From Siphonodentalium dalli (Eukaryota > Mollusca > Scaphopoda > Gadilida > Siphonodentaliidae): a stretch of 64,000 nucleotides of DNA. A program made the translations under genes and the position numbers. The notes under the pieces are model-generated. The model searched no databases, was not told where the DNA came from, and saw only the letters and a list, made by a program, of their open reading frames with translations. The DNA is taken from positions 117,139,319 through 117,203,318 of the forward strand of contig CP136066.1 in assembly GCA_032622095.1 (NCBI GenBank). The letters are read 5' to 3'. Of this stretch, positions 11,687 through 23,650 are shown piece after piece. The first letter of the stretch is position 1, and the number at the start of each line of letters is the position of its first letter.

Positions 11687-14600
11687 TGTTGTCAATGTAT
11701 TATTGTTCTTCATTGACTGAATTAATTAATCTTGTTGTCTTTTTTCTGTGTCGACGTTCCGGATGTCTGCATACTGATAAGTTATTATGTCTATAAAAAT
11801 ATTGTCTTCAAATTGCCGAGGTTTGAATCGTGCAGAAAAACGCCGCGACGTATTCCGATATCTCCGAACGCAAAATGCCTCAATTTATTGTTTACAAGAC
11901 ACACACTTTACAAAGGAAATGGACAAATGTATATCATCTGAATGGGGGTTCAAAACAGAATTGGCTTCTTTTTCATCTCAGTCACGCGGTGTGGCCATTT
12001 TATTCAATCAAAATCTTGACTTCGAAATACACAATTCTATCAAAGATGACTCTGGAAATTTCATAATTATTGACGTAACTGTTGAGAAACTTAGAATGAC
12101 TATAGCTAATATATATGGTCCAAACGAAGATAATCCTGATTTCTACAAACAATTAAAACTTAAGCTTATTAATGTCGGTAACACCCAAATAGTAATATGT
12201 GGCGATTGGAATATGGTTCAGGACCAATCGATGGACACTTATAATTATAAACATATCAACAATCCACAAGCTAAAGTGGCAGTGGGTGACCTTGTCGACA
12301 GGCTAGATTTGGTAGACGCTTGGAGGATCAATAATAAGGAGAATCAACGATATACATGGCGAAAAAAGTCACCCATAAAAATGGCTAGATTAGATTACTT
12401 TATGATATCTGAGGATATACTCAGTTTAGTTGGAGAAGGAACCGACATATTACCTGGATACCACTCAGATCATTCGATAATATCTCTTACGCTTAAACTA
12501 AGTACAATTGATAGAGGTCGTGGCTTTTGGAAATTTAACACCTCCTTACTCCGTGATGAAAAATATGCCGAACTGGTAAAATCAACAATAGAGAATAATA
12601 AATCAAGATATGGATATAAACTATATACCGATGAGTTGAATAAACCGCAAGTTACATGTAAAACAAGTAAACGTTTATTTTTAGATACTCTTTTGCTCGA
12701 TATTAGAGATGAGACCATACATTTTGCGTCGAAACGAAAGAGAGACCGAAAGATGAAAGAAAATGAACTGAATAGATCTAAAATATTTCTCGAAATTGAA
12801 ATAGATAAAGATGACATAAATACAGAAAATAAAGACGAATTACTGGAAAAAATACAAAAGATTGACACTGACCTTTACGAAATAAGAAAAGAAGACACAA
12901 GGGGGGCAATGGTAAGATCAAGAGCCAAATGGATTGAACAAGGTGAAAAACCAACAAAATATTTCCTCAATCTTGAAAAACGCAATTCTATATCGAAAAC
13001 TCTATGCAATCTCACCGACTCCACCGGGAAAAACATTGACAATCAATCAGACATAATGCATGAAGCTAGAAGTTTTTACGAAAATATATATGCATTAAAA
13101 AATACAAACAAATCTGATATTCAGGCTATTCTTGAAAAAGACCATACAGTATTGTCACAAGACACTGCCAAAAGCATAGAAGGGCCAATAACTCTAACTG
13201 AACTGACGTGTCCACTGAAACGATCACAAAGTGATAAATGCAGTGGACTAGATGGATACCCATATGAGTTTTGGAAATTTTTTTGGATTGACTTAGGCCA
13301 AATTCTATGTGAATCACTCAATGAAGCTTTTGATAATGGGGAACTTTCAATAACCCAGAAACAAGGACTTATTACTCTGATTCCCAAAAAAGACAAAGAC
13401 AGAAATCATCTGAAAAACTGGCGACCAATTTCACTCTTGAATATATCTTACAAATTAGCTTCTTCATGTATAGCTGAAAGATTAAAGCGTGTCCTACCTG
13501 ATATAATAAGTGAGGATCAAACGGGATTCTTAAAAAATCGCTACATCGGAGACAATACTAGACTTACCTATGATCTTATTCACAAGGCAAAATTGGCTGA
13601 TAAACCTGGGTTACTGCTCCTCCTAGACTTTGAAAAGGCCTTTGATTCAGTATCATGGAAATTTATACATAAATGCCTTAACCTTTTCAATTTTGGAGAT
13701 GACATGAAAAGGTGGATTTCTATATTTTATACGAATATCAACTCATCTATTTTAATAAATGGGCATATATCTCAGAGTTTCAAACTACATCGTGGCTGTC
13801 GACAGGGTGACCCAGTCTCGCCGTATATTTTTTTGATATGCGCAGAAATCTTAGCTATTATGATAAAATCTAATGACCGCATTAAAGGTATCAACCTCGG
13901 CAATTTAGAATACAAAATTACACAGTATGCAGACGACACGACGCTTTTCTTAGACGGCAGCGAAGAAAGTCTTAGGGAAGTATATACTGTTTTAAACTTA
14001 TTTGCAGATTATTCAGGCCTAAAAATTAACCCTAGCAAGTGTCAGGCGTCGTGGATTGGATCTTACACGAAACGTACATATATTATGTGCCCAGACCTTG
14101 GACTAACATTCGATAGTACTTTCAATCTCCTTGGAATACACTTTGATACAAACCTTGAGAAAATGAATATAAATTATGATAAAAAACTTGCTGAAGTCAA
14201 ACGTTTGATAGAAATATGGAAACACCGGTTACTTACACCCATTGGTCGAATAACTGTGATAAAATCACTAATACTCCCAAAATTAACACACCTTTTTGTA
14301 GCTCTCCCAAATCCCGGTAATGTTTTTATTAAAAATCTTGACACAATGCTCTTTAATTTTCTTTGGAACTCGAAGCGTGATAGAATCAAACGCAAAGTTA
14401 TATGTCAGGATTATAAGAATGGCGGATTAAAAATGGTTGATGTTAAACATTTTATGATGTCCATGAAAATAACTTGGGTTAGGCGCCTCGTGACAAAAAG
14501 TGCCAAGTGGACTCCATTAATAGATATACCTTTATTTGATGACCCTATGTTCCTTACTTATGACTACCCTTACATAGAAAAACAGGCAAAGAAATTAACC

Positions 14601-15976
14601 AACCCTTTTTGGCATGATGTCCTGATGGCATTTACAAAATTTCTAGAGAAAGATAGAAACAATCGCAAATTATCAGCATGTACGTTATGGAATAACCCAA
14701 ATATAAAGCAATACGGAAAAGTATTAAATTTCACCTCCTGGCGAGAAAAGGGGGTTATCTTTTTAAACGATATGCTGGACAATACAGGATGTTTTCTTAC
14801 ACGAGACGATCTACTAAGGATCTATAACATACATACAAACTTCATCACTCTTAATAACATTCAACATCAGATAAAATTACTTGCAAAAAAACTTCAACAA
14901 CCTATAACTCGAATAGTCACTCCCCTTTTACCAAATAATTTCATTAAATTGCTTAAAAACTGTCGAGGAGGACAAGACTTTTATAAAATTTTAATCGACA
15001 TTCCAACTTCTACTGTAGCACACAAAAAATGGCAAGTGTTATTTTCCGACAACATAATTAATTGGTGCAAACTGGATAAACTTCCCTTTCTCACGACGCC
15101 GGACACAAAGCTGCAATGGCTACAATTCCGAATAAATTCACGAATATTATCAACCAACAAGTTTCTCAAAATGTCCAATTTACGACAAGATGATAAATGC
15201 GAAAGATGTAAAAGCGAGACAGAAGACATCTCCCACATATTTTGGAACTGTGTTCACGTTCAGAAATTCATTAAGGAACTCAGCGATTGGGGTAAAATTA
15301 ACAGCATTGATCTCTGTGCCCAACAAACGACAATGATTCTCGGCTCTTCACCAACGGATCCTAACTTTACAACTAACATGCTATGGCTCCTGATTAAACA
15401 ATACATATATAGGACTAAATTCAAGCCAATTAACTTATCGCTAAATGTTTTCCTCAAAGAGTTGAATTATAGATACCAATGTGAGAAGTATACCGCACGA
15501 TGCCAATCGAAACAAGAAGAATTTTCGAAAAACTGGTTCCTTTTAGAAAAGGCTTTACATGTGTAACATATACCCACAAGTCAACAATAATCAACTTGAG
15601 TGTCCTGGAAGTGATCTCTTCACCAACTCGAAAACTCACTTAATTATTCTAACCGGAAATACGATATCCCTGCCAATATCACAATGCCGTCTACGGTTAG
15701 ATGTCGTGCCGATACGCCGTACACAGGAAGAAAGTTGAAATATTTAAAATCTGAAGTAATATATTAATTTGAACATATATTCCATTAATTCCAACTTACA
15801 TGTCAGTCACTGGGAGTGCATGTGGTGTACGAAAGACGTGTAAATGAAGCGAGCGAGATGTGAGCGAATTGGAAGAATGTCACTTGATATATTATAATAT
15901 GTACCTCTGTTTATGTTTACATTCCTTCATTGATGTATGTTAATTCCAATAAAAAATTAAAAAAAAAAAAAAAAAA
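11687..15976 (+). mobile_element. LINE retrotransposon of L1/Tx1 type, apparently full-length for its ORF, with poly-A tail and target-site duplication
   Basis: The element consists of a ~100-bp leader, one long ORF, a ~390-bp 3' untranslated region, AATAAA at about 15950 and a poly-A tail ending at 15976. The 8-bp sequence AAGATGAT occurs at 11679-11686 and again at 15975-15982 (overlapping the last As), as expected for a target-site duplication. No separate ORF1 is present upstream, so it is either a family with a single ORF or a copy 5'-truncated just before ORF2. The intact reading frame argues for a recent insertion. Confidence 0.88.
11787..15566 (+). CDS. LINE ORF2-like protein: AP endonuclease plus reverse transcriptase
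   Basis: A 1259-residue uninterrupted protein that would nick target DNA and copy the element's RNA at the nick. The N-terminal apurinic-type endonuclease spans roughly residues 1-235, with N9 in SSNCRG, LQDTH (an Asp where most relatives have Glu), GDWN at 139-142, RLDYF, and SDHS at 227-230. The reverse transcriptase spans roughly 480-800, with RPISLLN, the catalytic LLDFEKAFD (Asp 614), GCRQGDPVSP and YADD at 714-717. The C-terminal region has a C-x2-C-x7-H-x4-C knuckle starting at residue 1138, as in L1 and Tx1 proteins. The ATG at 11787 is chosen because the endonuclease fold begins immediately after it. Gene content and the poly-A tail support L1-superfamily rather than CR1/Jockey assignment. 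No frameshift or stop is seen, so activity is possible, subject to the E-to-D change. Confidence 0.93.
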   Translation: MSIKILSSNCRGLNRAEKRRDVFRYLRTQNASIYCLQDTHFTKEMDKCISSEWGFKTELASFSSQSRGVAILFNQNLDFEIHNSIKDDSGNFIIIDVTVEKLRMTIANIYGPNEDNPDFYKQLKLKLINVGNTQIVICGDWNMVQDQSMDTYNYKHINNPQAKVAVGDLVDRLDLVDAWRINNKENQRYTWRKKSPIKMARLDYFMISEDILSLVGEGTDILPGYHSDHSIISLTLKLSTIDRGRGFWKFNTSLLRDEKYAELVKSTIENNKSRYGYKLYTDELNKPQVTCKTSKRLFLDTLLLDIRDETIHFASKRKRDRKMKENELNRSKIFLEIEIDKDDINTENKDELLEKIQKIDTDLYEIRKEDTRGAMVRSRAKWIEQGEKPTKYFLNLEKRNSISKTLCNLTDSTGKNIDNQSDIMHEARSFYENIYALKNTNKSDIQAILEKDHTVLSQDTAKSIEGPITLTELTCPLKRSQSDKCSGLDGYPYEFWKFFWIDLGQILCESLNEAFDNGELSITQKQGLITLIPKKDKDRNHLKNWRPISLLNISYKLASSCIAERLKRVLPDIISEDQTGFLKNRYIGDNTRLTYDLIHKAKLADKPGLLLLLDFEKAFDSVSWKFIHKCLNLFNFGDDMKRWISIFYTNINSSILINGHISQSFKLHRGCRQGDPVSPYIFLICAEILAIMIKSNDRIKGINLGNLEYKITQYADDTTLFLDGSEESLREVYTVLNLFADYSGLKINPSKCQASWIGSYTKRTYIMCPDLGLTFDSTFNLLGIHFDTNLEKMNINYDKKLAEVKRLIEIWKHRLLTPIGRITVIKSLILPKLTHLFVALPNPGNVFIKNLDTMLFNFLWNSKRDRIKRKVICQDYKNGGLKMVDVKHFMMSMKITWVRRLVTKSAKWTPLIDIPLFDDPMFLTYDYPYIEKQAKKLTNPFWHDVLMAFTKFLEKDRNNRKLSACTLWNNPNIKQYGKVLNFTSWREKGVIFLNDMLDNTGCFLTRDDLLRIYNIHTNFITLNNIQHQIKLLAKKLQQPITRIVTPLLPNNFIKLLKNCRGGQDFYKILIDIPTSTVAHKKWQVLFSDNIINWCKLDKLPFLTTPDTKLQWLQFRINSRILSTNKFLKMSNLRQDDKCERCKSETEDISHIFWNCVHVQKFIKELSDWGKINSIDLCAQQTTMILGSSPTDPNFTTNMLWLLIKQYIYRTKFKPINLSLNVFLKELNYRYQCEKYTARCQSKQEEFSKNWFLLEKALHV

Positions 15977-16668
15977 GATGATAACTTTAGTTAGATTGAA
16001 CCAAAATTAGTAAAATTTGGTATGTGGGTTTATTAGCCGAAAAGTAAGTTCAAGTTCGAATTTGGGTTCCGCCCGCCAATTTTCACCGGAGTTATGCCCC
16101 TTATTTAACGTTTTTTGACTTAGAAAATCCTTGAAATTTGTTGTCCGGATGATAACTTTAGTATAGTTTATCGGAATGAATCCAAATTTGGTATATTACT
16201 TTCTCCCACCAAAACACAGGTCAAGTTAGAACTTGGGTTCTGTCCGACCATTTTTGGTAGAGTTATGCCCCTTTTTCGACTCAGAAAATTCAGTTTTTCT
16301 TATGTTTTTTGGTTTCCGGATGATAACTCGATTTTGGAATGTTTATACGCAAAACACGTTTTTTGTGGATTACATATATCGAAATACAGCTCAAGTCCGA
16401 ATTTCGTTTTAATCCGATAATGTTTGCGAGAGTTATGGCCCCTTTTTTGACGTAATTTGACTTAGAAAATCCCTGAAATTTGTTGTCCGGATGATAACTT
16501 TAGTTAGAATGAACAGATTTCAATAAAATTTGGTATGTGGGTTTATTAGGAGAAAAGACAGCTCAAGTTCGAATTTGGGTTCCGTCCGCCAATTTCCACA
16601 CCGGAGTTATGCCCCTTATTTGACGTAATTTGACTTAGAAAATCCCTGAAATTTGTTGTCCACTCGAA
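15977..16668 (+). repeat. Diverged ~170-bp tandem repeat, about four units
   Basis: Units begin ccggatgataact near 16145, 16315 and 16485, with the first unit starting at the LINE junction. Other shared words are gagttatgcccctt and gacttagaaaatcc. The last unit ends at ttgttgtcc and passes directly into the GC-rich array. This is the right-hand continuation of the repeat at 11589-11686. Confidence 0.75.
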
Positions 16669-19600
16669 AATGGTCCATACCCCATTTTCACCCCCTCGGG
16701 TGGCACCCCCCGGGGGTGATGTGTGGGGGGTCGGGGTGTTTCTAGGTGGTATTTGGGGTGGGCCACCCACCCATGCCGTCAAATCGGTCGAAATCCTTAC
16801 CGTTCTCGAAAATGGTCCATACCCCATTTTCTCCCCATCGGGGTGGCACACCCCCGGGGGTGATGTGTGGGGGTCGGGGTGTTTCTAGGTGGTATTTGGG
16901 GCGGGCCACCCACCCATGCCGTCAAATCGGTCGATATTCTTACCGTTCTCGAAAATGGTCCATACCCCATTTTCACCCCCTCGGGGTGGCACCCCCGGAG
17001 GTGATGTGTGGGGGTCGGGGTGTTTCTAGGTGGTATTTGGGGCGGGCCACCCACCCATGCCGTCAAATCGGTCGAAATCCTTACCGTTCTCGAAAATGGT
17101 CCATACCCCATTTTCACCCCCTCGGGGTGGCACCCCCCGGGGGTGATGTGTGGGGGGTCGGTGTGTTTCTATGTGGTATTTGGGGCGGGCCACCCACCCA
17201 TGCCGTCAAATCGGTCGAAATTCTTACCGTTCTCGAAAATGGTCCATACCCCATTTCACCCCCTCGGGGTGGCACCCCCCGGGGGTGATGTGTGGGGGGT
17301 CGGGGTGTTTCTAGGTGGTATTTGGGGTGGGCCACCCACCCATGCCGTCAAATCGGTCGAAATTCTTACCGTTCTCGAAAATGGTCCATACCACATTTTC
17401 ACCCCCTCGGAGTGGCACCCCCGGGGGTGATGTGTGAGGGGTCGGGGTGTTTCTAGGTGGTATTTGGGGCGGGCCACCCACCCATGCCGTCAAATCGGTA
17501 GAAATCCTTACCGTTCTCGAAAATGGTCCATGCCCCATTTTCACCCCCTCGGGGTGGCACCCCCCCGGGGGTGATGTGTGGGGGGTCGGGGTGTTTCTAG
17601 GTGGTATTTGGTGCGGGCCACCCACCCATGCCGTCAAATCGGTCGAAATTCTTACCGTTCTCGAAAATGGTCCATACCCCATTTTCACCCCCTCGGGGTG
17701 GCACCCCCCGGGGGTGATGTGTGGGGGGTCGGGGTGTTTCTAGGTGGTATTTGGGGCGGGCCACCCACCCATGCCGTCAAATCGGTCGAAATCCTTACCG
17801 TTCTCGAAAATGGTCCATGCCCCATTTTCACCCCCTCGGGGTGGCACCCACCGGGGGTGATGTGTGGAGGATCGGGGTGTTTCTAGGTGGTATTTGGGGC
17901 GGGCCACCCACCCATGCCGTCAAATCGGTCGAAATCCTTACCGTTCTCGAAAATGGTCCATGCCCCATTTTCACCCCCCTCGGGGTGGCACCCCGCCCGG
18001 GGGTGATGTGTGGGGGGTCGGGGTGTTTCTAGGTGGTATTTGGGGCGGGCCACCCACCCATGCCGTCAAATCGGTCGAAATTCTTACCGTTCTCGAAAAT
18101 GGTCCATACCCCATTTCACCCCCTCGGGGTGGCACCCCCCGGGGGTGATGTGTGGGGGGTCGGGGTGTTTCTATGTGGTATTTGTGGCGGGCCACCCACC
18201 CATGCCGTCAAATCGGTCGAAATCCTTACCGTTCTCGAAAATGGTCCATACCCCATTTTCACCCCCTCGGGATGGCACCCCCCGGGGTGATGTGTGGGGG
18301 GTCGGGGTGTTTCTATGTGGTATTTGGGGCGGGCCACCCACCCATGCCGTCAAATCGGTCGAAATTCTTACCGTTCTCGAAAATGGTCCATACCCCATTT
18401 TCACCCCCTCGGGGTGGCACCCCCCGGGGGTGGGTGATGTGTGGGGGGTCGGGGTGTTTCTAGGTGGTATTTGGGGCGGGCCACCCACCCATGCCGTCAA
18501 ATCGGTCGAAATCCTTACCGTTCTCGAAAATGGTCCATACCCCATTTTCACCCCCGGGGGTGATGTGTGGGGGTTCGGGGTGTTTCTATGTGGTATTTGG
18601 GGCGGGCCACCCACCCATGCCGTCAAATCGGTCGAAATTCTTACCGTTCTCGAAAATGGTCCATACCCCATTTTCACCCCCTCGGGGTGGCACCCCCCCG
18701 GGGGTGATGTGTGGGGGGTCGGGGTGTTTCTAGGTGGTATTTGGGGCGGGCCACCCACCCATGCCGTCAAATCGGTCGAAATCCTTACCGTTCTCGAAAA
18801 TGGTCCATACCCCATTTTCACCCCCTCGGGGTGGCACCCCCCCGGGTGATGTGTGGGGGGTCGGGGTGTTTCTAGGTGGTATTTGGGGCGGGCCACCCAC
18901 CCATGCCGTCAAATCGGTCGAAATCCTTACCGTTCTCGAAAATGGTCCATACCCCATTTTCACCCCCTCGGGGTGGCACCCCCCGGGGGTGATGTGTAGG
19001 GGGTCGGGGTGTTTCTATGTGGTATTTGGGGCGGGCCACCCACCCATGCCGTCAAATCGGTCGAAATCCTTACCGTTCTCGAAAATGGTCCATACCCCAT
19101 TTTCACCCCCTCGGGGTGGCACCCCCCCTGGGGTAATGTGTGGGCGGTCGGGGTGTTTCTAGGTGGTATTTAGGGCGGGCCACCCACCCATGCCGTTAAA
19201 TCGGTCGAAATCCTTACCGTACTCGAAAATGGTCCATATCCCATTTTCACCCCCTCGGGGTGGCACCCCCCGGGGGTGATGTGTGGGGGGGTCGGGGTGT
19301 TTCTAGGTGGTATTTGGGGCGGGCCACCCACCCATGCCGTCAAATCGATCGAAATCCTTACCGTACTCGAAAATGGTCCATACCCCATTTTCACCCCCTC
19401 GGGTGGCACCCCCCGGGGGTGATGTGTGGGGGGTCGGGGTGTTTCTAGGTGGTATTTGGGGCGGGCCACCCACCCATGCCGTCAAATCGGTCGAAATCCT
19501 TACCGTTCTCGAAAATGGTCCATACCCCATTTTCTCCCCCTCGGGGTGGCACCCCCCGGGGGTGATGTGTGGGGGTCGGGGTGTTTCTAGGTGGTATTTT

Positions 19601-22600
19601 GGGCGGGCCACCCACCCATGCCGTCAAATCGGTCGAAATCCTTACCGTTCTCGAAAATGGTTCATACCCCATTTTCAACCCCTCGGGGTGGCACCCCCCG
19701 GGGGTGATGTGTGGGGGGGGGGGTCGGGGTGTTTCTATGTGGTATTTGGGGCGGGCCACACACCCATGCCGTCAAATCGGACGAAATCCTTACCGTTCTC
19801 GAAAATGGTCCATACCCCATTTTCACCCCCTCGGAGTGGCACCCCCCGGGGGTGATGTGTGGGGGGTCGGGGTGTTTCTAGGTGGTATTTGGGGCGGGCC
19901 ACCCACCCATGCCGTCAAATCGATCGAAAATTCTTACCGTTCTCGAAAATGGTCCATACCCCATTTTCACCCCCTCGGGGTGGCACCCCCCGGGGGTGAT
20001 GTGTGGGGGCTCGGGGTGTTTCTAGGTGGTATTTGGGGCGGGCCAGCCACCCATGCCGTCAAATCGGTCGAAATCCTTACCGTTCTGGAAAATGGTCCAT
20101 GCCCCATTTTCACCCCCACGGGGTGGCACCCCCCGGGGGTGATGTGTGGGGGGTCGGGGTGTTTCTAGGTGGTATTTGGGGCGGGCCACCCACCCATGCC
20201 GTCAAATCGGTCGAAATTCTTACCGTACTCGAAAATGGTCCATACCCCATTTTCACCCCCTCGGGGTGGCACCCCCCGGGGGTGATGTGTGGGGGTCGGG
20301 GTGTTTCTAGGTGGTATTTGGGGCGGGCCACCCACCCATGCCGTCAAATCGGTCGAAATTCTTACCGTTCTCGAAAATGGTCCATACCCCATTTTCACCC
20401 CCTCGGGGTGGCACCCCCCCCGGGGTGATGTGTGGGGGTCGGGGTGTTTCTAGGTGGTATTTGGGGCGGGCCACCCACCCATGCCGTCAAATCGGTCGAA
20501 ATCCTTACCGTTCTCGAAAATGGTCCATACCCCATTTTCACCCCCCGGGGTGGCACCCCGCGGGGGTGATGTGTGGGGGGTCGTGGTGTTTCTAGGTGGT
20601 ATTTTGGGCGGGCCACCCACCCATGCCGTCAAATCGGTCGAAATCCTTACCGTACTCGAAAATGGTCCATACCCCATTTTCACCCCCTCGGGGTGGCACC
20701 CCCCGGGGGTGATGTGTGAAGGGTCGGGGTGTTTCTAGGTGGTATTTTGGGCGGGCCACCCACCCATGCCGTCAAATCGGTCGAAATCCTTACCGTTCTC
20801 GAAAATGGTCCATACCACATTTTCACCCCCTCGGGGTGGCACCCCCCGGGGGTGATGTGTGGGGGGTCGGGGTGTTTCTAGGTGGTATATGGGGCGGGCC
20901 ACCCACCCATGCCGTCAAATCGGTCGATATTCTTACCGTTCTCGAAAATGGTCCATACCCCATTTTCACCCCTTCGGGGTGGCACCCCCCCGGGGGTGAT
21001 GTGTGGGTGTCGGGGTGTTTCTAGGTGGTATTTGGGGTGGGCCACCCACCCATGCCTTCAAATCGGTCGAAATCCTTACCGTTCTCGAAAATGGTCCATA
21101 CCCCATTTTCACCCCCTCGGGGTGGCACCCCCCGGGGTGATGTGTGGGGGGTCGGGGTGTTTCTAGGTGGTATTTGGGGCGGGCCACCCACCCATGCCGT
21201 CAAATCGGTCGAAATCCTTACCGTACTCGAAAATGGTCCATACCCCATTTTCACCCCCTCGGGGTGGCACCCCCCCGGGGTGATGGGTGGGGGGTCGGGG
21301 TGTTTCTATGTGGTATTTGGGGCGGGCCACCCACCCATGCCGTCAAATCGGTCGAAATCCTTACCGTTCTCGAAAATGGTCCATACCCCATTTTCACCCC
21401 CTCGGGGTGGCACCCCCCGGGGGTGATGGGTGGGCGGGGTCGGGGTGTTTCTGGTGGTATTTGGGCGGGCCACCCACCCATGCCGTCAAATCGGTCGAAA
21501 TTCTTACCGTTCTCGAAAATGGTCCATACCCCATTTTCACCCCCACGGGGTGGCACCCCCCGGGGGTGATGTGTGGGGGGTCGGGGTGTTTCTAGGTGGT
21601 ATTTGGGGCGGGCCACCCACCCATGCCGTCAAATCGGTCGAAATCCTTACCGTACACGAAAATGGTCCATACCCCATTTTCAACCCCTCGGGGTGGCACC
21701 CCCCGGGGGTGATGTGTGGGGGGTCGGGGTGTTTCTAGGTGGTATTTGGGGCGGGCCACACACCCATGCCGTCAAATCGGTCGAAATTCTTACCGTTCTC
21801 GAAAATGGTCCATACCCCATTTTCACCCCCTCGGGGTGGCACCCCCCCCCGGGGTGATGTGTGGGGGTCGGGGTGTTTCTAGGTGGTATTTGGGGCGGGC
21901 CACCCACCCATGCCGTCAAATCGGTCGAAATCCTTACCGTTCTCGAAAATGGTCCATACCCCATTTTCACCTCCCGGGGTGGCACCCCCCGGGGGTGATG
22001 TGTGGGGGGTCGTGGTGTTTCTAGGTGGTATTTTGGGCGGGCCACCCACCCATGCCGTCAAATCGGTCGAAATCCTTACCGTACTCGAAAATGGTTCATA
22101 CCCCATTTTCACCCCCTCGGGGTGGCACCCCCCGGGGGTGATGTGTGGGGGGTCGGGGTGTTTCTAGCTGGTATTTTGGGCGGGCCACCCACCCATGCCG
22201 TCAAATCGGTCGAAATCCTTACCGTTCTCGAAAATGGTCCATATCCCCATTTTCACCCCCTCGGGGTGGCACCCCCCGGGGGTGATGTGTGGGGGGTCGG
22301 GGTGTTTCTAGGTGGTATATGGGGCGGGCCACCCACCCATGCCGTCAAATCGGTCGAAATCCTTACCGTACTCGAAAATGGTCCATACCCTATTTTCACC
22401 CCCTCGGGGTGGCACCCCCCGGGGGTGATGGGTGGGGGGTCGGGGTGTTTCTATGTGGTATTTGGGGCGGGCCACCCACCCATGCCGTCAAATCGGTCGA
22501 AACCCTTACCGTTCTCGAAAATGGTCCATACCCCATGTTCACCCCCTCGGGGTGGCACCCCCCGGGGGTGATGGGTGGGGGGTCGGGGTGTTTCTAGGTG

Positions 22601-22646
22601 GTATTTGGCGCGGGCCACCCACCCATGCCGTCAAATCGGTCGAAAG
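16669..22646 (+). repeat. GC-rich tandem array with a 143-bp unit, about 42 copies
   Basis: Each unit runs from tcgaaaatggtccatacccc through a C-rich then G-rich block (ccccctcggggtggcacccc, then gtggggggtcggggtg) to gccgtcaaatcggtcgaaat. Neighbouring copies are over 90% alike by eye and differ mostly in the length of C and G runs and in tac/ttc before the closing tcgaaaatgg. The period is visible as 143-bp spacing of every landmark. Open frames cover both strands throughout because stop codons are rare in the unit; since 143 is not a multiple of 3, the frame changes every copy, so this is not a coding repeat. The G runs could form quadruplexes. Confidence 0.95.
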
Positions 22647-23650
22647 CGACATTTTTGAAAATAAGGAATAAGGAATAGGGAATAAGTTCCAATTGTCATG
22701 TCTGTTCCTTTCAAATAGCTTGTACAGAACAGGTAGTAGAGTTATCGCCTTGTAACTATCAAAAGACTCTTAAAAATTTGGGTGTGCCTTTATATAGCGA
22801 ACATATGATTCCAACATTCGCATTGCGCGGAACATAACTTGACTCAAACATCAATGAAAACAGGTGAGCGAGCGAGCCTGCTAGATGTTCACCTCCAAAG
22901 ATAAGGTGTTCACAACTAATATTCGCGATGTGGCATTTCGAAATCCATTCTCCACTCATAATTGCCGTAGCCGTACATAGGTGCGCCGAACAGTCATATT
23001 ATGACTTCCAAGAATAAAAACAACAGTACCTGAGCTTATTCTGATTTTGCCACATTCAGCATTATCTGGACCAGTTTCCGTCTCTTCGTCAGATTAATCT
23101 ATCTCGCTCACACCAACACAGTGATCTACACTTCTTTGTAGAAGGGTCCCACTAATCGGAATGTCTCAAACAATACATATGCCGGTGTCTCGAAAGCTGG
23201 GAATTCTTATTCTTGGCGAGCTTCATTCGTGGTATAGCTTATGGACAGTTATGGTATAATTCAGATGCTATACATGTGGAATCTGAGCGTCATCTTGTGC
23301 GATAAACTAGAAAGGTATGCGGTTGATGCGTATACTAGCTTTCAGCAGGACCTCTCTATCTGCGTATTTTCAGCTTTTGTGACCTAATGGGGATAAACAT
23401 GTACACCTGGTGATCTTCCCAGCCAGCCACTTCTCAATAGATGGTTCATCCATTCACATACGCATCTAATGCACTGACGTACCCTGACAACTTATGTATA
23501 TGGCTTCGAATGTTGAAAGCCGGACATTTGACGGATGCCTTTCTGCTAAGGCGTAGAAGACCATAATGCATAATATACCCACACTTCTTGACCATGATCC
23601 TACGAACAAGCTTGTTGGCGTCCAGCAATTGACTCACCGAACAAGCAGCG
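22647..23650. other. Intergenic stretch between two repeats, no gene recognised
   Basis: Begins with a (GGAATAA)n-like tract at 22660-22690; the complement tattccttattcc appears at 23665-23690 at the edge of the next palindrome. Between them I see no coding signal beyond short chance frames. Confidence 0.4.

Noticed and set aside
16546-22671. Dozens of overlapping 60-280-codon open frames on both strands of the 143-bp array
   Set aside because: 143 is not a multiple of 3, so frames rotate each unit, and both strands are open equally. The frames reflect stop-codon scarcity in GC-rich repeats, not a protein.
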